Of a stretch of 64,000 bases of DNA, positions 36,081-48,081 are shown in pieces (the stretch's first letter is position 1; each line of letters begins with the position of its first letter). Position numbers and translations under genes: made by a program. Source of the DNA: Congeria kusceri (taxonomy: Eukaryota; Mollusca; Bivalvia; Myida; Dreissenidae); contig CM051028.1 in NCBI GenBank assembly GCA_027627225.1, positions 19,115,701 to 19,179,700 of the forward strand. Reading direction: 5' to 3'. The notes under the pieces are model-generated. The model ran no database searches and was not told the DNA's origin. It saw nothing but the letters and a program-made list of their open reading frames with translations.

Positions 36081-37834
36081 TTATTCAGTCATTTTGGGGG
36101 AGGAGTTCTCTTTCAAGTTTTGTTGTGTTTTTTACACAAATTTGTGTAATTATTGAACCTTTTGTTTCACAATGAGCTTTATGAAATAGTTTGTTTTATT
36201 CATTTCAGGTACTACAAAGAAGATGCTTATAGAAAACACGAAACTGAACGCTCCAATCTTTCAGAGATTTACTTATGCAGTAACATAACTGTTAATGTAC
36301 ATGTAACAGATCATACATTGTATTTCTATTCAGATGCGTGCCGTCAAATTTATATAGTACGATTCTCGTACTTTGCGTTGTTTGCACTGAATAGTTTACA
36401 CTATGTTATGTACAGTATTAAATAAAACATTACTCAAAACGACCTAATTTTTTTTGGACGACGATGTTTGGTTATTAACCTTCTAAACTCGCAGTGTAAA
36501 TATAACACAATATTTTATAACAAAAAAAAACACCACCATTAAGATCACAATGTTCACAAGGTAGTATACATTTGTATGTAAGTTTCACCATAAATATAAC
36601 ACAACATTTAATGTTGACATGTTTTTATAAAATACAACAAGGGATATATACATGTACTTAAGATGCGTACATAACAATATCATTGTTCTTTTTCGGAACA
36701 CGGTAAAGTTTAACCAACGCATTAATGGTCCAGATTTTGAAGTCATACACTTGCGGGAACTAGAAAAGACAATCATCTCACTTCGAGTCAGTATACTTTT
36801 ATTTACTCGCTAAGACGGCGATAATAGGTTCACATGTTTTAGGTTAATTGGTAAATAAAAAGGTTCTAATTTGTTATTCACAGCAACAAATTTAAAATTA
36901 ACAAGTCCTGCATTTTCCATTGTAAAAATACTAACTTTTCCCACTCTTATCCACTCAACAAGTCGGCAAACATAGGTTCAAAGACATCATGTTAATTGGA
37001 ATATAAAAGATTTTATTTTGTTATTCACACCAACATATATTAAATAAACAAGAGGCCTATAAAAAAGAAATGGTTTTGCCTTAATGCCACTATATGGTTT
37101 ACTCTTACAGTTTGGGAACGTGCTATTTTGGATTTATACAGTGTTGAAATAGTGTACATATTTATTATTACTGCCGAAGTGAAAAGTGAATATAAACGTG
37201 ACAAACATACGAAGTGTTACAATATTTATTATTTTGTTGTGTCCGTGTCGATTACTGGAACAATGTCACTGAGAACATTGACTAAGACAATTACACATTT
37301 TACCTGGTTAGGTACGAGTGTGATGGAAAATTGCAAGTTCGTTCCAGAGGTTTCTTCAAAACAGACAAGGAAGCACCAGTAAGTACAAATTGCAAATTAT
37401 ACATACACATACATGCATCTTCTGCAAATGGAGTGGTTCTTATGCTTCTTATGCTTCCATAATCGCAGTAATTATACGAGCGACTCTGATCTCTGGTATG
37501 ATGCCATTTTACATTATGTACCTGTATTATGTAGAGTTTGACATTTGTACATGTATTATTAAACTGAATCGCAATTATGATGCAGGACAAACTGATATAT
37601 TTTCCGTTCTGTGAATTAGTAGAAGTATATCAATTTATATTGTCAATGTTGATGATATGAAAACGAAGTTCAGAATTTGCGAATTAAACTTCAGTTTCAT
37701 GTATCTGGAGTACCGGCACTAAGGACCAATTAACACAAGTCAACAAAGTTATACAGCTAACGATTTATATATTTCACCAGTATACGGTCTGTATATGGGT
37801 TTTTGTTACAAATTACTCACTGACTGCACGAAAT
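36081..37834. other. Internal region of the 12-kb element, no supported gene
   Basis: A possible acceptor (ATTTCAG at about 36208) precedes the short plus-strand frame YYKEDAYRKHETERSNL. Minus-strand frames near 36585-36776 read VYDFKIWTINALVKLYRVPK. None has a recognised domain or good splice partners. Confidence 0.35.
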
Positions 37835-38440
37835 TCACACGTTAAGCGTTACAAGTTTCTTCGCCACACTGTCACTCTTTATTAATCTTGCAAAGTGCTC
37901 AAAACTTTTACCACTAGAACGTACTGTACTGAACAGTCGTTTGGGTATTTCACCGGTGGCCTTCCCGTTCATCGCGACGCACACAGGCGCAACTTTAAAC
38001 AAGTGATCAATGTACCTGTTACAAAGCTCTACATTCATTATTCTAACCCAGAAGTCTTGAAGACACTGTTGGAGTTCCTCTTTGGTACGTGGACATGCCT
38101 TTGCCACGTGCCGTTTCATTGATTCCAGACGAATTCTATCGGATTGAGGTCGGGACTCTCTTTAAAAAATAAGTTTAAAGCGCACATAAAGTATCGGTAT
38201 GATATATGTAAATCATGCACACACTGCATATTAATTAGAGTCGAAATATAACGTCTTCGTTACGTTTGCTAACTAGAACGTTCACAATATTTTGTTTCTA
38301 GGGAATGGTAATAGCCGACGTAAATTACGCTAAGCTTATAACAGAGAATATAGGGACCCGTTCACATATTGACGAATATGAAATTTTAAAACTTATATAC
38401 ACAAATTTCATTAAGTGTATATGACGGACCAATGACGATG

Positions 38441-38664
38441 CTGGAAACACCGTTTCATGGCAAATCATCAGTAACAACAAGTATTATATTGTTAACAACA
38501 TGTATATAAATCGGAATGGCGTCCTCTTTATAATTTTCATATTAAAATACTTGAAATACCGTTTCACGGGAAATCATCAGTTATAACAACAAGTATTATA
38601 TTGTTAACAACATGTATATAAATCGGAATGGCGTCCTCTTTATAATTTTCTTATTAAAATACTG
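38441..38664. repeat. Tandem duplication of about 109 bp in the transposase intron
   Basis: Two copies, from 38449 and 38558, both containing ACCGTTTCA, AAATCATCAGT and TATAAATCGGAATGGCGTCC. They differ by a 3-bp indel and a few substitutions. Confidence 0.92.
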
Positions 38665-39179
38665 GATATGCTTAATATGTTTAGTGGCATATTGTATCAA
38701 TCAAATCTAATCAGTTAACAAGTCCGTTTCAACAATCAATTAAATGTACAATATTCATACCTGATGGCCACACTTCCCACCAGTTAATCCCATTATCTGC
38801 CATGAATTTCCGCGTAAGTTTTGACCGGTTTATTTCCAAATACATCGGGGCAGTAAAGCCCATGAGTACACTCATTTTTGATCAATACATAAGATGTTCT
38901 ACACACATCAGATTTATGAATGTCAAGGTCATAACAAAAAACATGTATATGATTACACAACGTTATGAAGTACAATGTATTCACAAGTATAATATATATT
39001 TCGCTTTTAAAATACAGAAAATTTTCAACAATTAAAATTGTTATACAAATCGATTATATATCATTTGAATGTTTTAAAATATATTTGTATATAGAAGTGT
39101 ACTTAGTAAAGTATGCTAGGTAAGCATATTAGGTAAGCATGTGAGAGGTATATACTATAATACTATAATACAGCTAAAT

Positions 39180-42100
39180 TTATTCATAGTATGTATGATA
39201 TGTATTTCTCAAGTTGAAAGCTTTTTTAACAAAAATTGCCAGATTTCTATTTATCTTACTATTATTGCACTGAAGAAGTTCGATAAATTTTGGTACGTTT
39301 GGTCTTACATAGTAATATTTATTAATGTATTGTTTTCTTAATTCAGTGTAAAGAAAACATTCAAATAAGAAATGGAATTCGTCCTCTAACTTATTGCATA
39401 TACAACATGTTCTATTTTCGCGTGGGGTAGGTGTTGGCTTTTTCCATCTACCAGTTTCTATTTCTAAATTATGTGCGGACATTCTTAATTTTGATAATGC
39501 AATCCTACAACTATCTATATTAACCTGGTACAGATATGGTTGTAACTTAAAAACAGAATACATGGTATATGAACTTGATCTTGTTGACTGGTTTAATTCA
39601 TTTGTCCAGTTTTGTAAAAATACATCTTTAATTCTTTCTTTAAACGCAATGAGAAACATATCTATATCCCCAACCCCTTGATATATCCACACATGAGAAA
39701 AACCTATACATTGTAATAAATTCTTAACATTATATGCCCATGACTTTGTTTCATCTTTATATTCTACATTTTTACGAACATAATGTCATATACTATTTTT
39801 GCGTATTTGACGGGTTCCATTTGTAATATTTTACACCAGTATTTTATAACATTTATATAAAATGTAATTTTCATTGGGGTTCTGCCCAATTCCCCATATA
39901 CGAAATTATTTTGTGTTTGAGACCTTACGCCGAGTAATTCTTTACAGAATTTTAAATGTATTCTTTCTATTTGTATGATATTTTTGTTTAATCCCCAGAC
40001 TTCTGAACCGTAACTCAAAACTGGTGCAATTAATTTGTCGAACAAATCTAACTTGTGACTTATTGACATTGTGGGGTATCTTGTAAAACAACTTTTTAAC
40101 TTAAAAATAGCTTTCATAGCTTGACCTGACAATGAATCAAACGTACCATTAAAAGAGCCCCCCATTGTAAAAACAATACCAAGATAAGTAAATTTTTGAA
40201 CAATTTCTATATTTTTCGTCATATATGTAAAATGAATGTTTTTTCTCAGTGTACCTTTTCTAAAAATCATAATCTTAGTCTTATCAGTATTCACACACAA
40301 TTTCCATTTTCCACAGTATGATTCTAACAAGTGTAATCCATTTTGCAGTCCAGTTTCAGTCTCTGAGAGCAGTACAATATCATCTGCATATAATAACAAA
40401 AATAATTTTAAGGTACCTATATCGAGCCCACGGAAGTCACGTGACATAAAATATTCTTCAATATCGTTTAGATACATTGAAAATAAAAATGGTGAGAGCG
40501 ATTCACCTTGCCTGACACCAAGAAAGCATTCAAAGTCTTCACTGAGCTGATTGTTGTGTTTTACTTTTGATCTAACGCTTATATACATGGCTTTAATTAT
40601 ATCTAACATTTTCCCTCTAACCCCAAATTTTATCAATTTAAACCAAATAACATCCCTTACCAAATAATCAAATGCCTTTGTAAAATCGACAAAAGCTGTA
40701 TATAATTTCTTACCATTATTTATCACATGCATAATAGCACTATGTAATACAAAAATAATGTCCACCGTTCCCATTTTCCCTCTAAAACCTGCCTGTGCTT
40801 CAATATATACGTGATATTTCTCTGCCCAATTATTTAATCTATTATTAAGAAGTTTTGTAAACAGTTTTCCAAATGTACTTAATAGAGTAATGCCCCTATA
40901 ATTCCCTGGTAAAGATGCGTCCCCCTTTTTATGTATCGGCACTATATGCCCTTCTGCCCATTTATCTGGAAAATGACTAGTGTTAAAGATTTTGTTAAAC
41001 AACTTGTGCAAGGCATTAGTGAAGGATACATTTTCCACTCCGCATTTGAAAAATTCATTTAGAACTTTATCTGGTCCAGCTGACTTGCCATTATTTAAAG
41101 TTGTACATGCCCTTTTAATTTCCTCTACATTTATGGGACTATTCAGTTCATCGAACATAACCTGTAGTTCTCCATTTAAATATCTTTCATTAAAATATAA
41201 GACTTCTTCATCTGGTTGGAAAAACACAGATTGGGGGTCATTGACAGATTTAAAATATTCGAAAAAATGTTGTGTACTTATGGGGCATTTGTCTTGCACA
41301 ACAGTTCCTTTCAATAATTTCCAGTACATTTTGGCATTTTCAAGTTTTGACTTTTCTAATTTTTTAGTTTCATTTTTATCAAAGATACACTTTTTCTTTC
41401 TAACTGTGCTCTTATAAGTATTCCTTGCATATACCATTTCCTGTCTTGTTTCTATATTTGGGTGATTTCTGTAAATATTAAGACACTTATAATATTTTGA
41501 TTTGTCCTCATAACAGTCTTTATCAAAGTATAATTTATGTTCAGAGTTTTTAAATTCTTTTGTTTTATTTATGTTTAATTGCTTTTTAAAAAGAGGGCTA
41601 CAAACATTTTCTACAATATCACAAAAAGATTGGAGATTACAGTCCAAATCACTACTACTATCAGATAAATCAATAATTTCAGTAAGTTCATCAAGTTTCT
41701 TAGAAATATTTTCATCTGAGAGAGCATGAATATATGCATCTTTCTTATCGGGATCCCATTTATATTTGTACGGTACACACTTTTCTTTATTACCCACAAC
41801 AATGGCATTTTCATTATCAGCAAAAGCATTTATACTAAAAGTTATTACACAATGATCAGAAATAATGTTAGGGTCTAATACTTCAAAAGTATTCACATGT
41901 TTAAAAAAAGTTGGTTTACATAATACATAATCAACAACACTACATCCTTGAGTACTTACAAATGTGAATTTTCCAATATTGCTATCAACACCACATCTCC
42001 CATTTAATATTCTCAATCCAGTTGATTTGCAAAAATCTAATAAATTCTTGCCATGTTCATTTACAAATTTATCATGGCTTAATCTTGGTAGTTCGACATC

Positions 42101-42653
42101 AAAAGCATATCCATCAGGTAAAATATTTGATACACAGGAATTTTCATTTTCAACATAATCAACTTTTTCCCCTACTCTAGCATTTAGATCACCAGTAACA
42201 ATAAAATGCAAATCATTTCCATACATTGACTCAAATTTAATCATATCATCAGTAATGTTTTCAAAGATATTATTCACTTAGTAAAAATCTACTACTCCCC
42301 TGTGGGACATTATACGTTAGACAGAGTAAAATATCTCTTTCTAGATTGAACAAATACCCATTTATTTTTATCCATATAATACAATCATCAGAATTTTTTA
42401 CAAAATCAACATACCTCTTTAAAGAATCATGTATGTAAACAATAACACCACCGCTACTCCGTTTTGATCCTGCTCGTTTTTCTGTATTTAGTATAAATGA
42501 ATGAAAATTTGGAACATCATAATTATAAAAATCATTAAGCCATGTTTCCGTAAATAGCAAAATTTCGTGAGACATAAACAACCTTTGCATTTCTTCATCG
42601 TCTAATTTGTTATACGTTTTACCCACAAGTCCTTGAACGTTCAGTAAACACAT
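39180..42653 (-). pseudogene. LINE ORF2: AP endonuclease and reverse transcriptase
   Basis: Three pieces. 42653-42270 starts the endonuclease (LLNVQGLVGKT, FTETWLND, GGVIVYIHDS). 42277-39764 continues it (IVTGDLNARVG, ISDHCVITF) and holds the RT: NYRGITLLSTFGKLFTKLL, YTAFVDFTKAFD, GVRQGESLSPFLFS and LLYADDIVLLSE (catalytic YADD). 39692-39180 is the C-terminal part with CCICNKLEDEFHFLFEC, a CCHC-like motif common at LINE ORF2 ends. Frame breaks lie near 42275 and 39700-39765, so it is unlikely to be active as read. It would nick target DNA and copy the RNA at the site. Confidence 0.88.
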
Positions 42654-42683
42654 CCTGACCTCGTTTAACCCTTCACCGCATTC

Positions 42684-44102
42684 CTAAGTCCGTTTTTGAT
42701 TGGCCGATATTTCTGCACTCCGTGTTTTCTCTGTGTCAACTTGCTGGGATCCCAGCGTGTAGTTGCGATTTACTTCACTTGACGGGTTTCCATTTCTATT
42801 TTTAGAATCGCGTTTTGTCTTTGTCAAATTTCCACGTGGTTCCGGTTTAGGTTTGTTTTGTGACTTGTTCTTGTGCAGCTGTTTGTTATCATGATTAATT
42901 GTGTTCTGTGTTGATCCAACCACTTCACTAACGGACTGATTACGTGTTTCTGTAGCTGGGGGATCTGGATGTTGGTCTGCATAAGGTTTGTAATCGATTT
43001 TATGTTGCTTTTCTTCAGGAGCAGCTGTTTTTGGAGATTTGTTTACTTCACAGTGGGCGTGGTCCCTGTCACTTTTTTCGCAGCTGTGATCACGATTTTC
43101 CCCTCCTTCGAACACTTCTTCGTTTTCAGAGTCACTTCTCTGATCCGCTCTTGGAATTGTACACTCGACAACTGTGTCATTCGAATATACACTGTAGTGT
43201 TTTGGGTCTTCGCGTTTACTCCTCGTATCAGTCGTGATATTATCTAGTCGGTCTATGTTCAGCGTTTTATACCAGTCTGGGAATTTATCCATCGCCATTT
43301 TTCCTTCAACATATAGTCTTGCAGGATACCTGATCTGCACTTTTAACCGTCTACTTCTCGCGTCACGTGCTTCGTGGCTATTGTACAGTTCTGACCGTGC
43401 TTTGGAAATTTCTCTTGGATATTGCCTGTCAATGCCAAACGATGTTCCTTTCAGTTTATATGCATTTTCCATTATGATTTCAGTGTCAACATAATCCCTG
43501 AACCGTATTACCATCGGTCGCTTACTTCCATTGGTTCGTAGGCCTTTTCCAATTCGATGTGCACGTTCTATATACATTTCACTAGTGTCAATATCTAGTT
43601 CATTCTCAATAAAACCACGAACTAAGGTTTTTGCATCTCTATGAATGTTCTCTGTAAGGCCATATATAACGATATTATTTCTCATGCTTCTTGCCTCGGC
43701 ATCAATAGACTTGTACGATAAAACTTTAGAATGTAAGACCTGCGTTCTGCATAAATTTTCCATTTTCTGTAGTCTATAGTCTAAGTCCAGGTAACTCTGT
43801 TTAATATTTTTCATTTCATTGTTGCATGCGGTTTGTTGGCTTTCGATAGTTCTTATTTTGTCATATGTTTTGTTTATTTGTTCAAAAATGCAGACCAGTT
43901 TTTCATCAGTGTTCATACTCACAAAGGCGTCTGTTGAACCACTGCTTTGTTTCTTTCTCTTTCTGTTGACAGATTCAAAACCACCTGACCCGCCATCTTG
44001 TCTTTGTTCAAACCGGTTTGTTATGGGAACACTATATTCAAAAGTCAATTTCTCTCCACTCTCTGTAAAACACTCTTCCGACACGACACTTAAACTATCC
44101 AT
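42684..44102 (-). CDS. LINE ORF1 protein (coiled coil, RRM)
   Basis: 472 residues, uninterrupted. About residues 70-125 form a coiled coil (FEQINKTYDKIRTIESQQ), then an RRM-like block beginning NNIVIYGLTEN and YIERAHRIGKG, a C-terminal domain (YPREISKARSELYNSHEA), and a long polar Ser/Asn/Asp/Lys-rich tail. This is the Transposase_22/L1 ORF1 arrangement, an RNA-binding chaperone that coats the element RNA. It ends 31 nt before the start of the ORF2 reading frame. The ATG at 44102 is the first in the element. Confidence 0.82.
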   Translation of the reverse strand: MDSLSVVSEECFTESGEKLTFEYSVPITNRFEQRQDGGSGGFESVNRKRKKQSSGSTDAFVSMNTDEKLVCIFEQINKTYDKIRTIESQQTACNNEMKNIKQSYLDLDYRLQKMENLCRTQVLHSKVLSYKSIDAEARSMRNNIVIYGLTENIHRDAKTLVRGFIENELDIDTSEMYIERAHRIGKGLRTNGSKRPMVIRFRDYVDTEIIMENAYKLKGTSFGIDRQYPREISKARSELYNSHEARDARSRRLKVQIRYPARLYVEGKMAMDKFPDWYKTLNIDRLDNITTDTRSKREDPKHYSVYSNDTVVECTIPRADQRSDSENEEVFEGGENRDHSCEKSDRDHAHCEVNKSPKTAAPEEKQHKIDYKPYADQHPDPPATETRNQSVSEVVGSTQNTINHDNKQLHKNKSQNKPKPEPRGNLTKTKRDSKNRNGNPSSEVNRNYTLGSQQVDTEKTRSAEISANQKRT

Positions 44103-44954
44103 TATTTCCCACTAGGTTTTTCTATAAAATTAATATAGTCTTATCCTTTTTACATGGATATACTATAATTTAACATTGTAGTGTAAACAGCGACTTACAC
44201 CACCGACCTTGACCCGTGCTTAGGGTCGTTATCTTGCTGGAATCTGTGCCCATCTGGGAATTTTGCATTAACAAACGGAAGTAAAGTCTCTTTTAAAATA
44301 TGTTCCGTAAAAAATACACTGGCCATAATTCCGTCAAAAATTACCATCTGCGTTGGACCACGGCGGCTAATGCCGGCCCACACATGAACCTTTAGGGGAT
44401 GTTTAGGTTTCGGGATGGACGTTCTTGCAGAACCTTCTGGCCTGTAACTCGTTGTTCTGTTGTTGTGAAGCTGTACTGAGCTTTTCGTCGCTAAAAATTA
44501 TGTCATCCAGCGAGTCATTAGAACTAATAAGCATGTTACAGAAATCAACTCTAGGTTGAAGGTTACGCTCCTTCACCATCTGCGAGTATCGTGGCGTGCT
44601 ATTTGTAAATCCAGCCTCCTTGATCAGTGTTTGTGTGGTGCTTAATGATATCGTTGAACCATCGCTCACCAGTTCCTTATGAATATCTCTGCTAGACTGA
44701 TGACAGTTATTTGTAAGAGAACTTTTCACTACCTCTAAAACCCTCAATGAAACGACCCTAAACTCTTTACGTTTTACTCGAACTACTTCTGGATGAAAAT
44801 GACCGTTACAGAATTGGGTAATCCAGTAAGACACTAGCTGTCGTGAGACAATCACACCTGAACTTTTCAATTTTTTTACGATAACATTCAATCTTGTACC
44901 AGTCTTGTACATTTCAACTATCCGTAATTTGGTGTTATGTGAAACTTTCACCAT

Positions 44955-45459
44955 GTTTAATAATTCGATTGAAAACTAAATGAAAAGCAACGGATGTCGA
45001 ATAAAACAAACATTCTTTATATAGTGTTCATCTTCCGTCCGTAACTTCAATGGGCGTCAAGTGTCATTGAATTAGCATGGGTATCGAACTCGGGAATGTA
45101 CACTCGTGTATGATAAATGTAGTGTCACGTGTCAAAATATCGTAGTGTTTACAGGATACTTGGCTGCACAGACCCCGCTACCCGTGTCAAAAAAATGTTA
45201 ATTGGAATACGGGCACAGTGTAACATTATATGACTTGAGCTACATGTACTCATGTCGCTATTTGTTCACTTTCTTTCTTTCGCTATTTTTCTATCTTTGT
45301 TAAAAGAAATGTCAGCGATTTTACACTTGAATGTATATGAATAAATCTGGACCAAGGGCGCCCGTAAACCGCTTTTACACAATTTGTTTAAACTCTCCCG
45401 CACACAAATTTCATTACGAACGAAAACACATGTAGACACATGTAGATCTTACTTTATAG
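44955..45459. promoter_or_regulatory. Divergent intergenic region between transposase and BEN gene
   Basis: The two genes of the 12-kb element start here in opposite directions, so both promoters should lie inside. No TATA box or motif was firmly identified. A possible small first BEN exon, ATG at 45337 to 45363 (donor CCC/GTAAAC), lies in its right part. Confidence 0.4.
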
Positions 45460-47053
45460 GTGATCGTGGGACAGACCTATCGCGTGCAATGGGGGAGAAT
45501 TGGCCAAGAGGCCCAAGCAGAAGTGTTGGCAGAGGGTCGCGAAAGCGAAATGGATGAAGCCGTCGAGAATTACAAGTACAGCAAGAAAAAAAAAACCACG
45601 AACAAAACTCCACAACCAAAAAGGCAAAAGGTACAGTTTCATTTATTTATTCAAATCATCACTAAGTTATTAATTATCACATAGTTACAATACTGTATAA
45701 TTTACACATGAGTATTACATTTAGATCCGACGCCCTAGCAAAACTGTTCATGATGCTAATGTAATGGTCGAATTACGAGACATTTTGTTATGAATGTTTA
45801 TCCAATCGTGGTAGTGGACACAAATGCTTCTTCATACATGTATGTCACTTTCGTTGGGGTTATTAAACATAACATTCATTTCCAATGAAATTCCATTGAT
45901 AGCATCTTTGTATGTCTGACTAATAGTCATAGCTGGTAAAATGTGACACGGAAGAATGGTATTCTGGTGTTGACAAATCCAACTAAGCCAACAAAAAAAC
46001 ACGTATTTAAAAGGAAAACTGACTTATTTCGTTTTGACAATTGTTTCAGACAAAGGCTTGGAAACTGGCTGCAGCAGTTCTTCAAATAGTTACTCCAGCG
46101 ACGTTGGAAGATCTACATGTATCGACAACAGGACAACCTACATTGACAGCCACTGAAGAGGACCAACCGATGGAGACCGCAGATCCACAGGGACAGACAG
46201 CGACATCGACGACACCGAAGACAACGACTCCGACTTCAGAGACAGCCAATCATCAGGGAGCGCCAACAACATCGAGGACAACAACATCAACTACAGAGAC
46301 CGCCAATCAGCAGGGAGTGCCAGCGACATCGAGGACAGCGACCAACGATCAGGGAGCGACGAACGCGGAGAACATCGGACACCAGAAATTGACGGCCAAT
46401 CGACCGACCCATACAAGTGGAAGGAGCGACGCAGTTCCGGGGTGTCTGATGTCAGCCATCAACCAGCTGGTCAACACCCAGCGGTTGATGCAGCGGGATC
46501 TTGATCGCAATCGGCGGCAGGAGGAAGTGCACACACGTGCAATCCATGGACTAACCCAGAGCTAAGGGCGATGATGGCGACGATGCTGGGGATGCTCGCC
46601 CAGTCAGTGTCTTCAGCAACAAACATCATCTCTACAACTGCTCGGGAAGTACAGTCGGCGAGTGAGGGCGAGGTACCGGCGCACGCCTTCCTTACGGACG
46701 AACAGCTAAGGTCTATTCAAAGCCAATCGCACAACGCCGGGAACTTCGCCGCTCACCTCGTTCAGCGGCTATATCTGGAGCTGTTCACGGATTCCAACGT
46801 TCGCAGCCATTACAATTATTTTGGTGGGGGGCACCAGAAAAAGGAGCCACTGAGCCCTACTAGAAAAGCGGCCATCAAGCGCTATGTCGTGAGGTTTTAC
46901 CCGGACATGCAGAAAGAGGCAGATTGGAGGGCTCACTGTGTGAGTAAAATTAATGAGATCTTGCGGCGACCAGTAAGGCCGATTCGCCACATCCAGCTGG
47001 AGTCCCCGGGCCCACTCTCTAATTCGTTTTCATTTGACTTTTCGGAGTTGTAA
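45337..47053 (+). CDS. BEN-domain protein carried by the Tc1/mariner-like element
   Basis: Exons: tentative 45337-45363 (ATG), 45460-45630 (acceptor TTTATAG, GQTYRVQWGRIGQEAQAEV, Lys-rich end, donor GTACAG) and 46050-47053 (acceptor TTTCAG). Exon 3 encodes a Thr/Pro/Gln-rich stretch with loose 'TTSTTETANQQGVP' repeats, a helical segment (SAINQLVNTQRLMQRDLDRN) and a clear BEN domain at about 46680-46985 (GNFAAHLVQRLYLELFTD, WRAHCVSKINEILRRP). One base is missing between about 46510 and 46565, where the frame changes from HGLTQS to NPELRAMM. AATAAA at 47281 is a likely poly(A) signal. Exon 3 is GC-rich compared with its surroundings. BEN domains bind DNA or chromatin; a role in helping or silencing transposition is inference. 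Confidence 0.75.
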
Positions 47054-47887
47054 GTTCTTTCCTGAAAATAAAACCGGATATGTACATATTTTGTGTAGAT
47101 GTGTTAAATGTATTTTTGTGCATGTCTTATATGTATATATCGCGTATATACGTAACGTGTTAATGTATGTATATTGTAAATTTTGTAATGTTCATGTGTA
47201 TGTGCATGTATGATATGTATGTTTATGTATATAATGTAAATCTGTGCGTATATAATGTTCCTGACAGTGTTTTTGCATACAATAAATTTTCACGCTAATG
47301 TGCTTTGTTTTGCTTCACAAAAAGCATCAACACTACATAATTGTACTTAATCAACATTAACTGGAGCGCATACTGTTTTTAAACATACGCTAAACAATTA
47401 CTAGCATTAGTTTATATAATGATACTAATTTTCAGATCGTCTTCGAAAAATGTCGAAATAGAAACGAGCTCGTTATGCAAAAAATGGAACAGGTATAACA
47501 TGTACACAAATGTGCATGTGTGTTCCGGTACAGGTAACGATTTTGTTAAAGTTTTCAACAAGCAACAATGTGCATGCGTTTTCGGAAAACTATTTTGTCA
47601 AAGATTATTAGTTTCAACAAGGGACATAATTCTTAAACTTAAAGTAATAACACGAACAAAACATTAACAAAATATGAAACTCACACTGTACTTACGATTT
47701 GTAACAGATTGGTAACATGAATCTGCAACGAGAGTACAGGAGAAAGAACGAAAAAAGAGTTTGTTGGGAATAAATATAAATGCTCGTAAGTGTTATTTTA
47801 CGATAAAATATGTGAAATATACAATGCCCACATTCAAGCTCATGCTATTCTTACAGTTAACTTAAGGAAATCACTGACTTACCTGTT

Positions 47888-48081
47888 TTTCACCGTGACC
47901 CACCGCATTCGCGGTGACCCACCGTGAAATCGATTTCTCGATAACGTCCGCGGTGGTCACTCGCAATCACCGTGATTGTATCGCGATATAATCACTCCCG
48001 AATCGCGGTGATTTTCCACGCTAATGAACCATTGTCCACGGTGGGTTTGTGATAGAGGCAAAAAAGTCGCTGGGTGTAGTG
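47888..48081 (-). repeat. Right terminal and subterminal repeats of the BEN-carrying element
   Basis: The 26-bp terminal repeat occupies 48056-48081. Inside are ATCGCGGTGATT, CCACGGTGGG and CACCGTGATTG motifs like those of the left end. 47060-47887, between the BEN gene and this array, is AT-rich with a TATGTGTA-rich tract and no gene. Confidence 0.85.

Larger units (their letters stand above)
38827..44204 (-). mobile_element. APE-type LINE inserted in the transposase coding sequence
   Basis: 5,378 bp in minus orientation with a 4-bp duplication GACC at 38823-38826 and 44205-44208. Joining the flanks at one GACC restores the transposase frame across the site. It encodes an L1-type ORF1 with RRM and an ORF2 with AP endonuclease, RT and C-terminal zinc-finger-like motif. 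It appears nearly full length. The 3' end is AATAAACC without a poly(A) or simple-repeat tail. 38827-39179 is 3' UTR and 44103-44204 the 5' UTR. The clade was not assigned. Confidence 0.85.
37835..44954 (-). pseudogene. Tc1/mariner-like transposase, split by a LINE
   Basis: Segments: 44954-44209, then, after the LINE and one copy of GACC, 38822-38761; intron 38760-38160 (GTATGA...AAAG, phase 1); last exon 38159-37835. Summed length is 1,137 nt, 379 codons. The N-terminus is helix-turn-helix (MYKTGTRLNVIVKKLKSSG). Catalytic motifs are DDIIFSDE, FQQDNDPKH and SPDLNPIEFVW, with about 37 residues between second Asp and Glu by my count, so DD37E-like. The C-terminus has ELCNRYIDHLFKVAPVCV. Two compensating one-base shifts are seen: an extra A in the run at 44483-44486 and one base missing near 38130. 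ATG at 44954 precedes the HTH. It faces away from the BEN gene across about 400-500 bp. Confidence 0.82.
35887..48081. mobile_element. Tc1/mariner-like element carrying a BEN-domain gene
   Basis: 12,195 bp bounded by perfect 26-bp inverted repeats starting CACTACACCCAGCGACTTTT and flanked by TA (35885-35886, 48082-48083). Beyond the 26 bp the ends diverge but share many CACCGCGATT/CACCGTGG motifs over about 180 bp each (35910-36080; 47890-48050). Joining the flanks at one TA rebuilds a repeat whose intact relative lies at 48223-48350, so the empty site is seen directly. It encodes a Tc1/mariner-type transposase (minus) and a BEN protein (plus). A nested LINE accounts for 5.38 kb, leaving about 6.8 kb for the original element. 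TA duplication and DDE motifs fit Tc1/mariner; the cargo gene is unusual. Confidence 0.85.

Noticed and set aside
37128..37382. Possible third gene of the 12-kb element
   Set aside because: Short AT-rich frame without domain or splice borders.
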